Assembly: GCA_945874145.1 (NCBI GenBank)
Contig: CAMCFN010000009.1
Location: 25,370 to 89,369, forward strand
Source: Akkermansia muciniphila
Lineage (GTDB): Bacteria; Verrucomicrobiota; Verrucomicrobiia; Limisphaerales; SXTU01
Direction: 5' to 3'
Length of the DNA stretch: 64,000 nt
The translations under genes were made by a program, and so were the position numbers. Under the pieces are notes generated by a model, which did no database searches, was not told where the DNA came from, and worked only from the letters and a program-made list of their open reading frames with translations. This document shows positions 34,118 to 42,080 of this stretch, piece by piece (position 1 is the stretch's first letter; each line of letters begins with the position of its first letter).

Positions 34118-35557
34118 ATGGACCCGCGCCCGCTCCAATTCATTGCCGCTGCGACTGCCGGAGAAATTCTCCGTGGCAGCTCGGACATCCTTGTCCGCCG
34201 CATCTGCACGGATTCGCGGCAGGCCCAGCCTGGTGACCTCTTCATCGCGCTCACGGGTGTGCAATTTGACGGGCACAAGTTCATCGCTGAAGTCATCGCT
34301 AAAGGCGTCGCTGCGGTGATGGTGGAGAAAAACCGTGCCGGCGACTTGCAGTCGCCGGCCCTGATCGCCGTCGCGAATACGCGAACTGCCTACGCCCAGC
34401 TCGCCGCACGTTACCGTCAAGATTTTGACCTGCCCGTCATCGCCGTGGGCGGCTCGAACGGGAAGACGACCACGAAGGAACTGATCGCCGCCGTGCTGCG
34501 CGAGCGGGGGCCAGCCCTCTGGAGCGAGGCCAGTTTCAACAACGACATCGGCGTGCCGCACACGCTGCTTCGCCTGGAAGCGCAGCACACCAGCGCGGTG
34601 CTGGAAGTGGGCACGAATCATCCAGGTGAACTGGCCCCGTTGGTTCGAGTCATCCAGCCACACATCGGCGTGATTACCAGCATCGGGCGCGAGCACTTGG
34701 AGTTTTTCGGCGACTTGGAAGGCGTCGCCCAAGAAGAAGGCTGGCTGGCCGAACTGCTGCCCGCCAACGGAATTCTTTTCGTGAATGGTGATTGTCCCGA
34801 AATGGCCGCCATCGCGCAGCGCACGCAGGCGCGGGTGGTGCGCGTGGGCTTTGGCCCGGGCAACGACTGGCGGGCCAGCGAGGTGCGGTGCGATGAGCAC
34901 GGCGTCACGTTCCAAGTCACCTGCCCCTACCCCGCCAGCACCGGTGCCTATCGCATCGGGTTGCTCGGACGGCACCAAGTTTTAAATGCTCTGCTCGCCG
35001 CGGCGGTAGGAACCGAGGTCGGTCTGACCGGCGAGCAAGTCAGGCGCGCTTTGGCGGGATGCACCCCGCCAAAGATGCGTCTGCAACTTTGGGAGGCGAA
35101 CGGCGTGCGCGTGCTCGACGACGCCTACAACGCCAATGCCGATTCGATGCTGGCCGCGCTCCAAACCTTGCATGATCTGCCCTGCGCGGGCCGGCGCGTG
35201 GCGGTGCTCGGCGACATGGCCGAACTCGGCACGCACAGCATTGCCGCACATGTGGAGATCGGGCGACGCGCAGTGGAGCTGGGCGTGAACCGGCTCTTCG
35301 CCGTGGGCAGCATGGCCGGCCACCTGGCGGGCGCAGCCCGGGCCGCCGGGTTGGCGGCCGTCACCGAAATCTCCGAGGTCGCCACGGCCGGCGAGACCGT
35401 TCGCAGCGAATTGCTGCCCGGGGACGTGGTGCTGCTCAAAGCCTCCCGCTCGGCGCGTTTGGAGCGTGTGGCGGACGTGCTGCGGCAGCGCATTCTCCCC
35501 GTCGCAAGCCCGGACTCGCAGGCCGAAGCCAGCGACTACAAGCCCGGCATGAACTGA
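34118..35557 (+). CDS. murF: UDP-MurNAc-tripeptide--D-Ala-D-Ala ligase
   Basis: This 479-residue Mur ligase adds the D-Ala-D-Ala dipeptide, completing the UDP-MurNAc-pentapeptide. Motifs are RRICTDSRQAQPGDLFIALT at the N-terminus, the P-loop IAVGGSNGKTTTKELIA, EASFNNDIGVPHTLL, LEVGTNHPGELAPL, VITSIGREHLEFFG, LGRHQVLNALLAA and VLDDAYNANADSMLAAL. All are standard. Length (452 in E. coli) is slightly exceeded by a C-terminal extension. Three small ORFs lie between it and murE, and two more follow before mraY. Confidence 0.96.
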   Translation: MDPRPLQFIAAATAGEILRGSSDILVRRICTDSRQAQPGDLFIALTGVQFDGHKFIAEVIAKGVAAVMVEKNRAGDLQSPALIAVANTRTAYAQLAARYRQDFDLPVIAVGGSNGKTTTKELIAAVLRERGPALWSEASFNNDIGVPHTLLRLEAQHTSAVLEVGTNHPGELAPLVRVIQPHIGVITSIGREHLEFFGDLEGVAQEEGWLAELLPANGILFVNGDCPEMAAIAQRTQARVVRVGFGPGNDWRASEVRCDEHGVTFQVTCPYPASTGAYRIGLLGRHQVLNALLAAAVGTEVGLTGEQVRRALAGCTPPKMRLQLWEANGVRVLDDAYNANADSMLAALQTLHDLPCAGRRVAVLGDMAELGTHSIAAHVEIGRRAVELGVNRLFAVGSMAGHLAGAARAAGLAAVTEISEVATAGETVRSELLPGDVVLLKASRSARLERVADVLRQRILPVASPDSQAEASDYKPGMN

Positions 35558-35563
35558 CCCACG

Positions 35564-35725
35564 ATGAATGTGAAGCGCGACCAACAGCAACTACGCCGGG
35601 CGAAGCAACTCGCCCGCGAATTGCAGACCCATTTGCGGGCCCCCGGCGTGCTGCTGCGGCTGTGCCGCTGGGAGCAACGGCACCAACGCTTCCCGTCAAT
35701 CGCCCGCCATTACCAGCAAGACTGA
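35564..35725 (+). CDS. small basic ORF (53 aa) between murF and mraY
   Basis: This ORF starts 6 bp after the murF stop. The translation begins MNVKRDQQQLRRAKQLAREL and continues QTHLRAPGVLLRLCRW, a strongly basic, helix-like sequence with heptad-like spacing of Leu and Ala, and ends RHYQQD. It reads more like a real small protein than the other short ORFs here. Its stop codon is directly followed by the ATG of the next short ORF. No family recognised. Confidence 0.5.
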   Translation: MNVKRDQQQLRRAKQLARELQTHLRAPGVLLRLCRWEQRHQRFPSIARHYQQD

Positions 35726-35863
35726 ATGAGCCCGCATCAGCCAACCTCATGCACCAACTCCCTGCGCTGCCACCGGGCCGAGCGCCGGTCGTGCCCCGGA
35801 TCAGGCAGGATGCTGATTCGCGCTTCACTCCCTGTGAGTCTGATGCTCACCCCGCTTTCTTGA
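35726..35863 (+). CDS. small ORF (45 aa) immediately before mraY
   Basis: This ORF begins directly after the stop of the 53-aa ORF, and its own stop is directly followed by the mraY ATG. The translation (MSPHQPTSCTNSLRCHRAER...) contains three Cys and is Ser/Arg-rich, ending LPVSLMLTPLS. It has no recognisable domain. It could simply be a read-through frame that couples translation to mraY. Confidence 0.35.
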   Translation: MSPHQPTSCTNSLRCHRAERRSCPGSGRMLIRASLPVSLMLTPLS

Positions 35864-37018
35864 ATGCTCCTCTACCTCAGCCAATGGATTCAGGATCAGG
35901 CCGCCGGCACGGCCTGGGCCGATCCCTTGTCAGCGCTGCGAGTGTTCCGCTACATCACCGTGCGGAGCGCAGGGGCGGCGCTGTCGGCCTTGGCACTGAG
36001 TCTCTGGCTGGGGCCGTTGGTCATTGCGTGGCTCAAGGATCTCAAGTTCGGCCAGGAGTATCTGGACAAGGCGCAGGAGGCGGGCACGGACAAGAATCAG
36101 CCCTTCACCAAGAAAGGGGTTCCAGGCATGGGCGGCATTCTGATCGTGCTGGTGGTGGATCTGACCACGTTGCTGTGGGCGCAGTGGAACGAGTTTATCG
36201 TCCTGACGCTGGTGTCGCTGCTGGTGCTGGCAGCCTTGGGTTTCTACGACGACTACAAGAAACTGACCGAGCAGAAACCTGCGGGTGCCGCCGAAAGCCT
36301 GAAGCTCGTGGTGCAATTCGGACTGGCCGGGTGCATTGCCCTTTCGCTCTGGATGCTGCCGGAAACCCGCCCGCTCATCTCCGAGATCCAGATCCCCTTC
36401 CTGAAGCACGCCGTGCTTTCGGACGCCGCGTGGGTGGGCGGCCTCATCACGGTGCTTGCCATCGTCGGCAGCAGCAACGCCGTGAACATCACGGACGGGC
36501 TCGATGGGCTGGCGATTGGCTGCACGCTCATCGTGACGGCGGTCTTCCTCATCTTCACCTACATTGCGGGCAATGCGATCCTCGCCCGCTATCTGTTCGT
36601 GCCCTTCGTGCCGGGCGCGGGCGAACTCACCGTGTTCTGCGCCGCGCTGATCGGTGCGAGCCTCGGGTTTCTCTGGTTCAATTGTCATCCCGCGCAGGTC
36701 TTCATGGGCGACACGGGCTCGCTCGCGCTAGGCGGGGTGCTGGGCATCATGGCGGTGCTGATTCACCAGCCGTTCGTGCTGGTGATCGCGGGCGGGGTGT
36801 TCGTGTTGGAAATCGTCTCGGTGATGATCCAGCGCGGCTGGTTCAAATACACCCGACGGCTCTACGGCAAGGGCAACGAGCGCCGCGTGTTTCTCATGGC
36901 CCCACTGCACCATCACTTTCAGAAGCTCGGCTGGTATGAATCACAAATCGTCGCCCGTTTTTACATCCTGTGCCTCCTGTGCGCGGTGATCGCCCTGGCC
37001 ACGTTGAAACTGCGTTAA
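35864..37018 (+). CDS. mraY: phospho-N-acetylmuramoyl-pentapeptide transferase
   Basis: This 384-residue polytopic enzyme transfers phospho-MurNAc-pentapeptide to undecaprenyl phosphate, making lipid I. Conserved elements are TKKGVPGMGGILI, LGFYDDYKKL with the catalytic aspartates, SSNAVNITDGLDGLAIG, CHPAQVFMGDTGSLALGG and the cytoplasmic loop APLHHHFQKLGWYE. About ten membrane helices. Length is a little above E. coli MraY (360) because of a longer N-terminus (SQWIQDQAAGTAWADPLSAL). The gene starts directly after the stop of a 45-codon ORF and is followed by murD after 20 bp. Confidence 0.97.
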   Translation: MLLYLSQWIQDQAAGTAWADPLSALRVFRYITVRSAGAALSALALSLWLGPLVIAWLKDLKFGQEYLDKAQEAGTDKNQPFTKKGVPGMGGILIVLVVDLTTLLWAQWNEFIVLTLVSLLVLAALGFYDDYKKLTEQKPAGAAESLKLVVQFGLAGCIALSLWMLPETRPLISEIQIPFLKHAVLSDAAWVGGLITVLAIVGSSNAVNITDGLDGLAIGCTLIVTAVFLIFTYIAGNAILARYLFVPFVPGAGELTVFCAALIGASLGFLWFNCHPAQVFMGDTGSLALGGVLGIMAVLIHQPFVLVIAGGVFVLEIVSVMIQRGWFKYTRRLYGKGNERRVFLMAPLHHHFQKLGWYESQIVARFYILCLLCAVIALATLKLR

Positions 37019-37038
37019 GCAATCACGGCTGAAGAAAA

Positions 37039-38475
37039 ATGTTTCGGCTCCAAGACAAAGACGTATTGGTCATCGGCCTCGGCCTCAGCGGGGCGGCCGC
37101 AGCGCGCCTGCTCGCGGCTCGCGGGGCGCGCGTGACCGCGATGGACAACTCGGACACGCCCGGCCTGCGGCACGAAGCCGTGGAGCTGCGCGACCTCGGC
37201 GTGCGAGTGGAACTGGATCTCCGGCTGCCGCCAGCGGGACGGTTTGACTTCGCGGTGATCAGCCCCGGCGTGCCCATGGACTCGGCCTTGGTCAAAGAGC
37301 TTCGCCAGCGGGAAATCCCCATTATCGGCGAGCTGGAACTCGGCTGGCAGCAAGCCGTCTGCCTGAACATCTCAGTCACCGGAACCAATGGCAAAACCAC
37401 GACGACCGAACTGATCGAACACCTCCTGACGCATTGCCACAAACGCACCCTGGCGGCGGGCAACATCGGCAAACCCGTGTGTTCCATCACGGAGGAAACC
37501 CGCCAACTCGACTACCTCACGCTGGAGGTCAGTTCCTTTCAACTGGAGACGATCCGCTTCTTCCGTCCGGCCATCGCGGTGCTGTTGAACATCACGCCCG
37601 ACCATCTTGATCGCCACCACTCGATGGCCGACTACGCACGCGTCAAGGCACGCCTATTCGAGAACCAGCAACCGTTCGACTGGGCCATTGTGCAAACCGA
37701 GGCGCTGGCCATGCTGCGCACACTGGGTGTGAACGTTCCCTCCAAGCTCATCACCTTCAGCGCGCACAATCGTCGCGCTGACATCCATCTCGACCGTTCG
37801 CTGCTCATCAGCCGCATCGAGGGCTGGGTCGGCCCGCTGATCGATCTGGAGAAAACCAACCTGCGTGGCACCCACAATGCCGAGAACGTCATGGCCGCGC
37901 TCGCCGTTGGCCGAGTCCTGCGCCTGCCGCTGGAGGAGATGGTCGCGGCCATCGCGAGCTTCAAACCCGGGGCCCACCGCTGCGAGTTCGTGGCCGAGAT
38001 TAAAGGCATCCAGTTCGTCAACGACTCGAAGGCCACCAACCTCGACGCCGTGGCCAAGGCGATCCAAACCATGCCGGCCGCGCAGCCCGGGGAACCCAAT
38101 GTTTTGCTGATCGCCGGTGGGCGGGACAAAGGGCTGGATTATCACGACTTGGGACCACTCCTGGCCCAGCGCGTGAAGCACGCGGTCCTGCTCGGCGAGA
38201 CGCGTGAAAAGCTCCGCGCCTCGTGGAGCCTCTTTACCCCTTGCACGCTGGTGGATTCATTGTTAGAAGCGGTCAACGAAGCCGTCAGAATCGCGGCGCC
38301 TGGTGATATTGTTTTGCTCTCCCCGGCCTGTTCGAGCTTCGATCTGTTCCGTGATTATCGCCACCGGGGTGAAGTGTTTCGTCAGACGGTCGCGCAACTG
38401 CAACGCACAACTAATGGCGCTGCCACTGCGGATGGCCCCATGAATGGAGGCACCGTTCAGTCCGCGGGCAGATGA
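37039..38475 (+). CDS. murD: UDP-MurNAc-L-alanine--D-glutamate ligase
   Basis: This 478-residue Mur ligase adds D-glutamate to UDP-MurNAc-L-Ala. Recognisable parts are the Rossmann-like start DVLVIGLGLSGAAAARLLAA, ISPGVPMDSALV, the P-loop SVTGTNGKTTTTELIEHLL, GNIGKPVCSI, LEVSSFQLETIRFFRP, LLNITPDHLDRHHSMADYAR, GTHNAENVMAALAV, PGAHRCEFV, FVNDSKATNLDAVAKAI, GGRDKGLDY and LSPACSSFDLF. All match the family. A 15-codon ORF (38472-38519) overlaps its stop as ATGA but leads nowhere obvious. Confidence 0.96.
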   Translation: MFRLQDKDVLVIGLGLSGAAAARLLAARGARVTAMDNSDTPGLRHEAVELRDLGVRVELDLRLPPAGRFDFAVISPGVPMDSALVKELRQREIPIIGELELGWQQAVCLNISVTGTNGKTTTTELIEHLLTHCHKRTLAAGNIGKPVCSITEETRQLDYLTLEVSSFQLETIRFFRPAIAVLLNITPDHLDRHHSMADYARVKARLFENQQPFDWAIVQTEALAMLRTLGVNVPSKLITFSAHNRRADIHLDRSLLISRIEGWVGPLIDLEKTNLRGTHNAENVMAALAVGRVLRLPLEEMVAAIASFKPGAHRCEFVAEIKGIQFVNDSKATNLDAVAKAIQTMPAAQPGEPNVLLIAGGRDKGLDYHDLGPLLAQRVKHAVLLGETREKLRASWSLFTPCTLVDSLLEAVNEAVRIAAPGDIVLLSPACSSFDLFRDYRHRGEVFRQTVAQLQRTTNGAATADGPMNGGTVQSAGR

Positions 38476-38594
38476 TTTTGTTGAACCGTGTCCGAACCAA
38501 AATTTATTTACTGATTTAACAAGAATTTCGCCGGGGCCTGGCCAGCTCTGGCGAGCCGAACCAAGCCGCCACCAAGCATCACGCAAGCACCATC

Positions 38595-39515
38595 ATGAGC
38601 ACTCAAAATCCGTTACCACCCCAGGGCTCGCTCCTTGAGCAAAAAGCCAAACGCAAAACAAACCTCCCGCTTGTCGTCGGGATCTTCCTCGGCATCCATG
38701 CCGTGGTCCTCGGCGGCATCTTGATGGCAGGCTGCAAACGCGAAGATCCCCCGGTCGCACGGCGGGCTCCCGAGCCGGCGTTGCCGCTCATTAATCCGCC
38801 GGACCCCGGCTCCCCCGTGACTCCCGCGCCGGCGCCGCCCGCCGTGCTAGGTGGGACCGGTGCGCTGGCCCCGATCACCTCCCTGCCGCCCGCCGGGACA
38901 CCGGTCACGCCGGTGCCAAGTCCGGTTCCCCCGGTGCCGGTCACGCCAGCCCCCATTCCGCCGGTGCCAGCGGTGCCCGTTGCCCCGGCTCCCACGCCCA
39001 TTCCTGAGCCCGCCCCGGCTGCACCCGCAGGCGAAGCGAAGGTCCATGTCGTGGAGAAAAATGACTCCTTCTACACCATGTCCAAGAAATACGGCGTGGG
39101 CATGAAGGCCATCGAAGCCGCCAATCCGGGCGTGAATTCCGCCCGCTTGAAAATTGGCCAGAAAATCAACATCCCCCCGGCCGCGCCGAAAGCCGCCGCG
39201 CCAACCGCCGCAGGCAAGTCAGCGCCCACCGCTACGGACAGCGGCAGCTACACCGTCAAGTCCGGCGACAACCTCGGCAAGATTGCCAAGAACCACGGCA
39301 CCACGGTCGCCAAGATCCGCGAGGCCAACGGGCTCAAGACCGACCAAATCAAAGTGGGTCAGAAGCTTAAGTTGCCGACCAGTGGCAGCAGCAAAAAGGC
39401 GACGGAACCAGCCGCTGCGCCGCCGGCCGTCCGGGCTGAACCCGTGCCACTGACGCCGCCGTCCCTCCCACCGCTGGGCGAACCTCCGGCTCCGAAAGCG
39501 CCAGGCCAGCTCTGA
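38595..39515 (+). CDS. LysM-domain lipoprotein-like envelope protein
   Basis: This 306-residue protein has a basic N-terminus, one hydrophobic segment (LPLVVGIFLGIHAVVLGGIL) and a possible lipobox MAGC at about residue 47. A Pro/Ala/Val-rich linker follows (about 55-145). Next come two LysM peptidoglycan-binding repeats (about 150-195: VVEKNDSFYTMSKKYGVGMK...; about 218-262: YTVKSGDNLGKIAKNHGTTV...), and a Pro-rich tail. The linker would let an anchored protein reach the cell wall. There is no hydrolase domain, so it probably tethers or recruits. It lies between murD and ftsW on the same strand, a place where dcw clusters normally have no gene, so a role at the septum is a reasonable inference. 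Confidence 0.85.
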   Translation: MSTQNPLPPQGSLLEQKAKRKTNLPLVVGIFLGIHAVVLGGILMAGCKREDPPVARRAPEPALPLINPPDPGSPVTPAPAPPAVLGGTGALAPITSLPPAGTPVTPVPSPVPPVPVTPAPIPPVPAVPVAPAPTPIPEPAPAAPAGEAKVHVVEKNDSFYTMSKKYGVGMKAIEAANPGVNSARLKIGQKINIPPAAPKAAAPTAAGKSAPTATDSGSYTVKSGDNLGKIAKNHGTTVAKIREANGLKTDQIKVGQKLKLPTSGSSKKATEPAAAPPAVRAEPVPLTPPSLPPLGEPPAPKAPGQL

Positions 39516-39550
39516 GCTGAGTTGCTGGCACGGCCAAACCCAATCCCACC

Positions 39551-39688
39551 ATGCACTGGCTGACGGGCGACGACGGGCGAAAGGTGCGCGAGGCAAGGCC
39601 TCTCTGCACCCGCCCGTCGCCCGCCCGCGCCGGGGTGGCCCCATCCTGCCCGCGCTGCGCGCCCGGCAGCCCGTTTTTCCGCCCATGA
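39551..39688 (+). CDS. short ORF (45 aa) overlapping the ftsW start
   Basis: This ATG-started ORF (MHWLTGDDGRKVREARPLCT...) fills the 169-bp gap between the LysM gene and ftsW, and its stop overlaps the ftsW ATG as ATGA. It is Pro/Arg/Cys-rich and has no domain. Coupling leader or chance. Confidence 0.35.
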   Translation: MHWLTGDDGRKVREARPLCTRPSPARAGVAPSCPRCAPGSPFFRP

Positions 39689-40812
39689 AACGCACCGCCA
39701 CCATCTTCACGATCTGCGTCGCCAGCCTCCTTGGCCTCGGATTGGTGATGCTCTACAGCGCGAGCATGACCCAACAGGGCGAGGAGTTGCTGAAGAAGCA
39801 ATCGCTGTTCGCGGCCATCGGGGTGGCGGCCTGCTTCACGATGGCGGCGATTGATTACCGCCGCATCCGGCAGTTTGTCTGGGTGGGACTGTTCGTTTCG
39901 TGCGTGCTGCTCGCCTTTGCGGCTTGGAAAGGCGAGGAGATTAACGGCGCACGCCGCTGGATCAAGATCGCCGGCCAGGGCTTTCAACCTTCCGAATTGG
40001 CCAAGCTCGTCGTGGTCGCCCTGCTGGCGCACTACGCCAGCCGTTACCGTGATCGAATGCACGAGTTTGGCCGCGGCTTGGTCCTTCCGGGAGTGCTCGC
40101 CGGGTTGGTGCTGGGGCTGGTGCTGGCGGGCAAGGATTTCGGCTCGACCATGCTGCTAGGCTTGGTCACTTGGATCATGCTCTTGGTTGCTGGCGCACGC
40201 TTGAGGTATCTCCTCCCGCTCGGCCTCATCGCTTGCGCTGCCATTTTCTTGCTGCTCAAGAGCAACGAAAACCGCTGGACGCGCATCGACGCATGGCTGC
40301 ATCCGGAGAAATACACCAGAACCGTCGCCCTCCAGCAAATACAGGCGAAATATGCGCTCGGCGTCGGCGGCACCACCGGGCTGGGCCTGGGTGACGGCCG
40401 CCAGAAAACCGGCTTTGTGCCCGAGCACCACACCGACTTCATATTCTCCATCATTGGCGAGGAATTTGGCCTCGTCGCCACCTTGGGCCTGTTGGTGACC
40501 TACGGCGTGCTATGCTGGTGCGCCCTGACGATTGCCTGGCGCGCGAGCGACCTCTTCGGCCAGTTGCTCGTGATTGGCCTGACCTTCCTGATTGGCATCC
40601 AAGCCTTCATCAACATCGGCGTGGTCACCATGGTCCTGCCCAACAAAGGCCTGTCTCTGCCCTTCATCAGCTACGGCGGCTCCAATCTGGTCATGCTGCT
40701 GGCTTCCGCCGGCGTGATCCTCAGCGTCGCCCGCCGTGCGGTCCAAACTCCGCTCGTGACCGCCGCATCGTTCGAGGACAACCCCTTCTCCGCCCTGCCC
40801 CACACCACCTGA
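39685..40812 (+). CDS. ftsW: septal peptidoglycan glycosyltransferase FtsW
   Basis: This 375-residue SEDS-family polymerase with about ten helices extends glycan strands from lipid II at the septum together with FtsI. Hallmarks are LGLVMLYSASM in the first helix, NGARRWIKIAGQGFQPSELA, AGKDFGSTMLLGLV (with the conserved catalytic-type Asp), FVPEHHTDFIFSIIGEEFGL, GLSLPFISYGGSNLV near the end. Its stop overlaps the murG start (TGATG), and a 45-codon ORF overlaps its own start. It does not carry extra domains. Confidence 0.95.
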   Translation: MKRTATIFTICVASLLGLGLVMLYSASMTQQGEELLKKQSLFAAIGVAACFTMAAIDYRRIRQFVWVGLFVSCVLLAFAAWKGEEINGARRWIKIAGQGFQPSELAKLVVVALLAHYASRYRDRMHEFGRGLVLPGVLAGLVLGLVLAGKDFGSTMLLGLVTWIMLLVAGARLRYLLPLGLIACAAIFLLLKSNENRWTRIDAWLHPEKYTRTVALQQIQAKYALGVGGTTGLGLGDGRQKTGFVPEHHTDFIFSIIGEEFGLVATLGLLVTYGVLCWCALTIAWRASDLFGQLLVIGLTFLIGIQAFINIGVVTMVLPNKGLSLPFISYGGSNLVMLLASAGVILSVARRAVQTPLVTAASFEDNPFSALPHTT

Positions 40813-42080
40813 TGCATCCGGCCCCGCAACTGCCCCTCGTCGCCATCGCCTGCGGTGGCACCGGCGGTCATCTGTTTCCCGGGCTGGCCGTCGCGGAGGA
40901 ATTACAGCGTCGCAACTGCGATGTGCTGCTGCTCGTCTCGCCGAAAGAAGTGGATCAGCAAGCAGTCCGCGCCACCTCCGGCCTCCAGATTGCCACGCTT
41001 CCGGCCGTTGCCCTGCAAGGCAATCTTTTCGCCTTCGCCCGCGCTTCCCACGCCTCGTATCAAGCCGCGAAACAGCTCTTCGCCGCCCGCCCGCCGCGCG
41101 GTGTGCTGGCGATGGGCGGCTTCACCAGCGCGCCGCCCGTGCTGGCTGGAAGGAAGTTTGGTGCAAAAACCTTCCTCCACGAATCAAACACCATTCCCGG
41201 TCGCGCAAACCGCTGGCTCGCGCACTTCGTGGACGAGGCGTTTGTCGGCTTTCCACAGGCGGCGCATCGGCTTTGGATTCAACGTCACGCCGTCACCGGC
41301 ACGCCGGTGCGCGAGCAGTTCGTGCCCGCCGACGCGGCAAGCTGCCGCATGGCCCTCGGCCTTGACCCGAAGCGGCCCACGCTCGTCATCACCGGTGGCA
41401 GCCAAGGTGCGAGCGGCTTGAACAATCTGGTCCTTGGCGCTTTGCCCGAGTTGACCGCGCGGCATCCTGAACTCCAGTTCATTCACCTCACGGGCGCGAA
41501 CGATGTCGAGAAAACACGTGGGGCCTACACCCAGCTCGCAGCGCAAAACCCGAAACATAAAACCCGCTTTCTCGTTCAGCCGTTCCTGACCGAAATGGAA
41601 CTCGCCCTCGGTGCCGCGACGCTTGTCGTCAGCCGCGCCGGCGCTTCCTCGCTGGCGGAACTCGCCGCGATGCGCCTGCCAGCCGCGCTGGTCCCGCTGC
41701 CCACGTCAGCGGACAACCACCAGCATTTCAACGCCCGCGCCTTCGCCGACACCGGCGCGGCCCGACTGCTGAACCAGCGCACGACCTCACCCGCACAGTT
41801 CGCCGCGCTCGTCTCCGACCTGCTCGCGAACACGACTGCACGCACGCAGATGCAGATCGCGCTTGCGCAATGGCACCAACCGACGGCCGCCGCCGACATC
41901 GCCGAGCGCATTCTCCGGGCGTGTGATTTGCCAGTGTCCGTCCCCGACTCCACTGAAGCCGCATGGCAACCACCCGCGCGCTTCGCAAAGTCCGTCGCGC
42001 AGCGCAACTCGGAAGCCCATTCGGACGCCGCCAACTCGCTTCAATCCGCAATTGCCAACCGCCGATCGGCAATCCCATGA
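40812..42080 (+). CDS. murG: undecaprenyldiphospho-muramoylpentapeptide GlcNAc transferase
   Basis: This 422-residue GT-B glycosyltransferase turns lipid I into lipid II on the inner face of the membrane. Motifs are the N-terminal IACGGTGGHLFPGLAVAEEL, LAMGGFTSAPPVLAG, FLHESNTIPGRANRWLA, TGTPVREQF, ITGGSQGASGLNNLV, VVSRAGASSLAELAAM and ALVPLPTSADNHQHFNA. About 50 residues at the C-terminus beyond the usual end are Ala/Ser/Asn-rich and overlap nothing functional; they probably extend because the frame stays open up to murB (ATGA overlap). In most clusters murC follows, but here murB follows at once. Confidence 0.95.
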   Translation: MHPAPQLPLVAIACGGTGGHLFPGLAVAEELQRRNCDVLLLVSPKEVDQQAVRATSGLQIATLPAVALQGNLFAFARASHASYQAAKQLFAARPPRGVLAMGGFTSAPPVLAGRKFGAKTFLHESNTIPGRANRWLAHFVDEAFVGFPQAAHRLWIQRHAVTGTPVREQFVPADAASCRMALGLDPKRPTLVITGGSQGASGLNNLVLGALPELTARHPELQFIHLTGANDVEKTRGAYTQLAAQNPKHKTRFLVQPFLTEMELALGAATLVVSRAGASSLAELAAMRLPAALVPLPTSADNHQHFNARAFADTGAARLLNQRTTSPAQFAALVSDLLANTTARTQMQIALAQWHQPTAAADIAERILRACDLPVSVPDSTEAAWQPPARFAKSVAQRNSEAHSDAANSLQSAIANRRSAIP

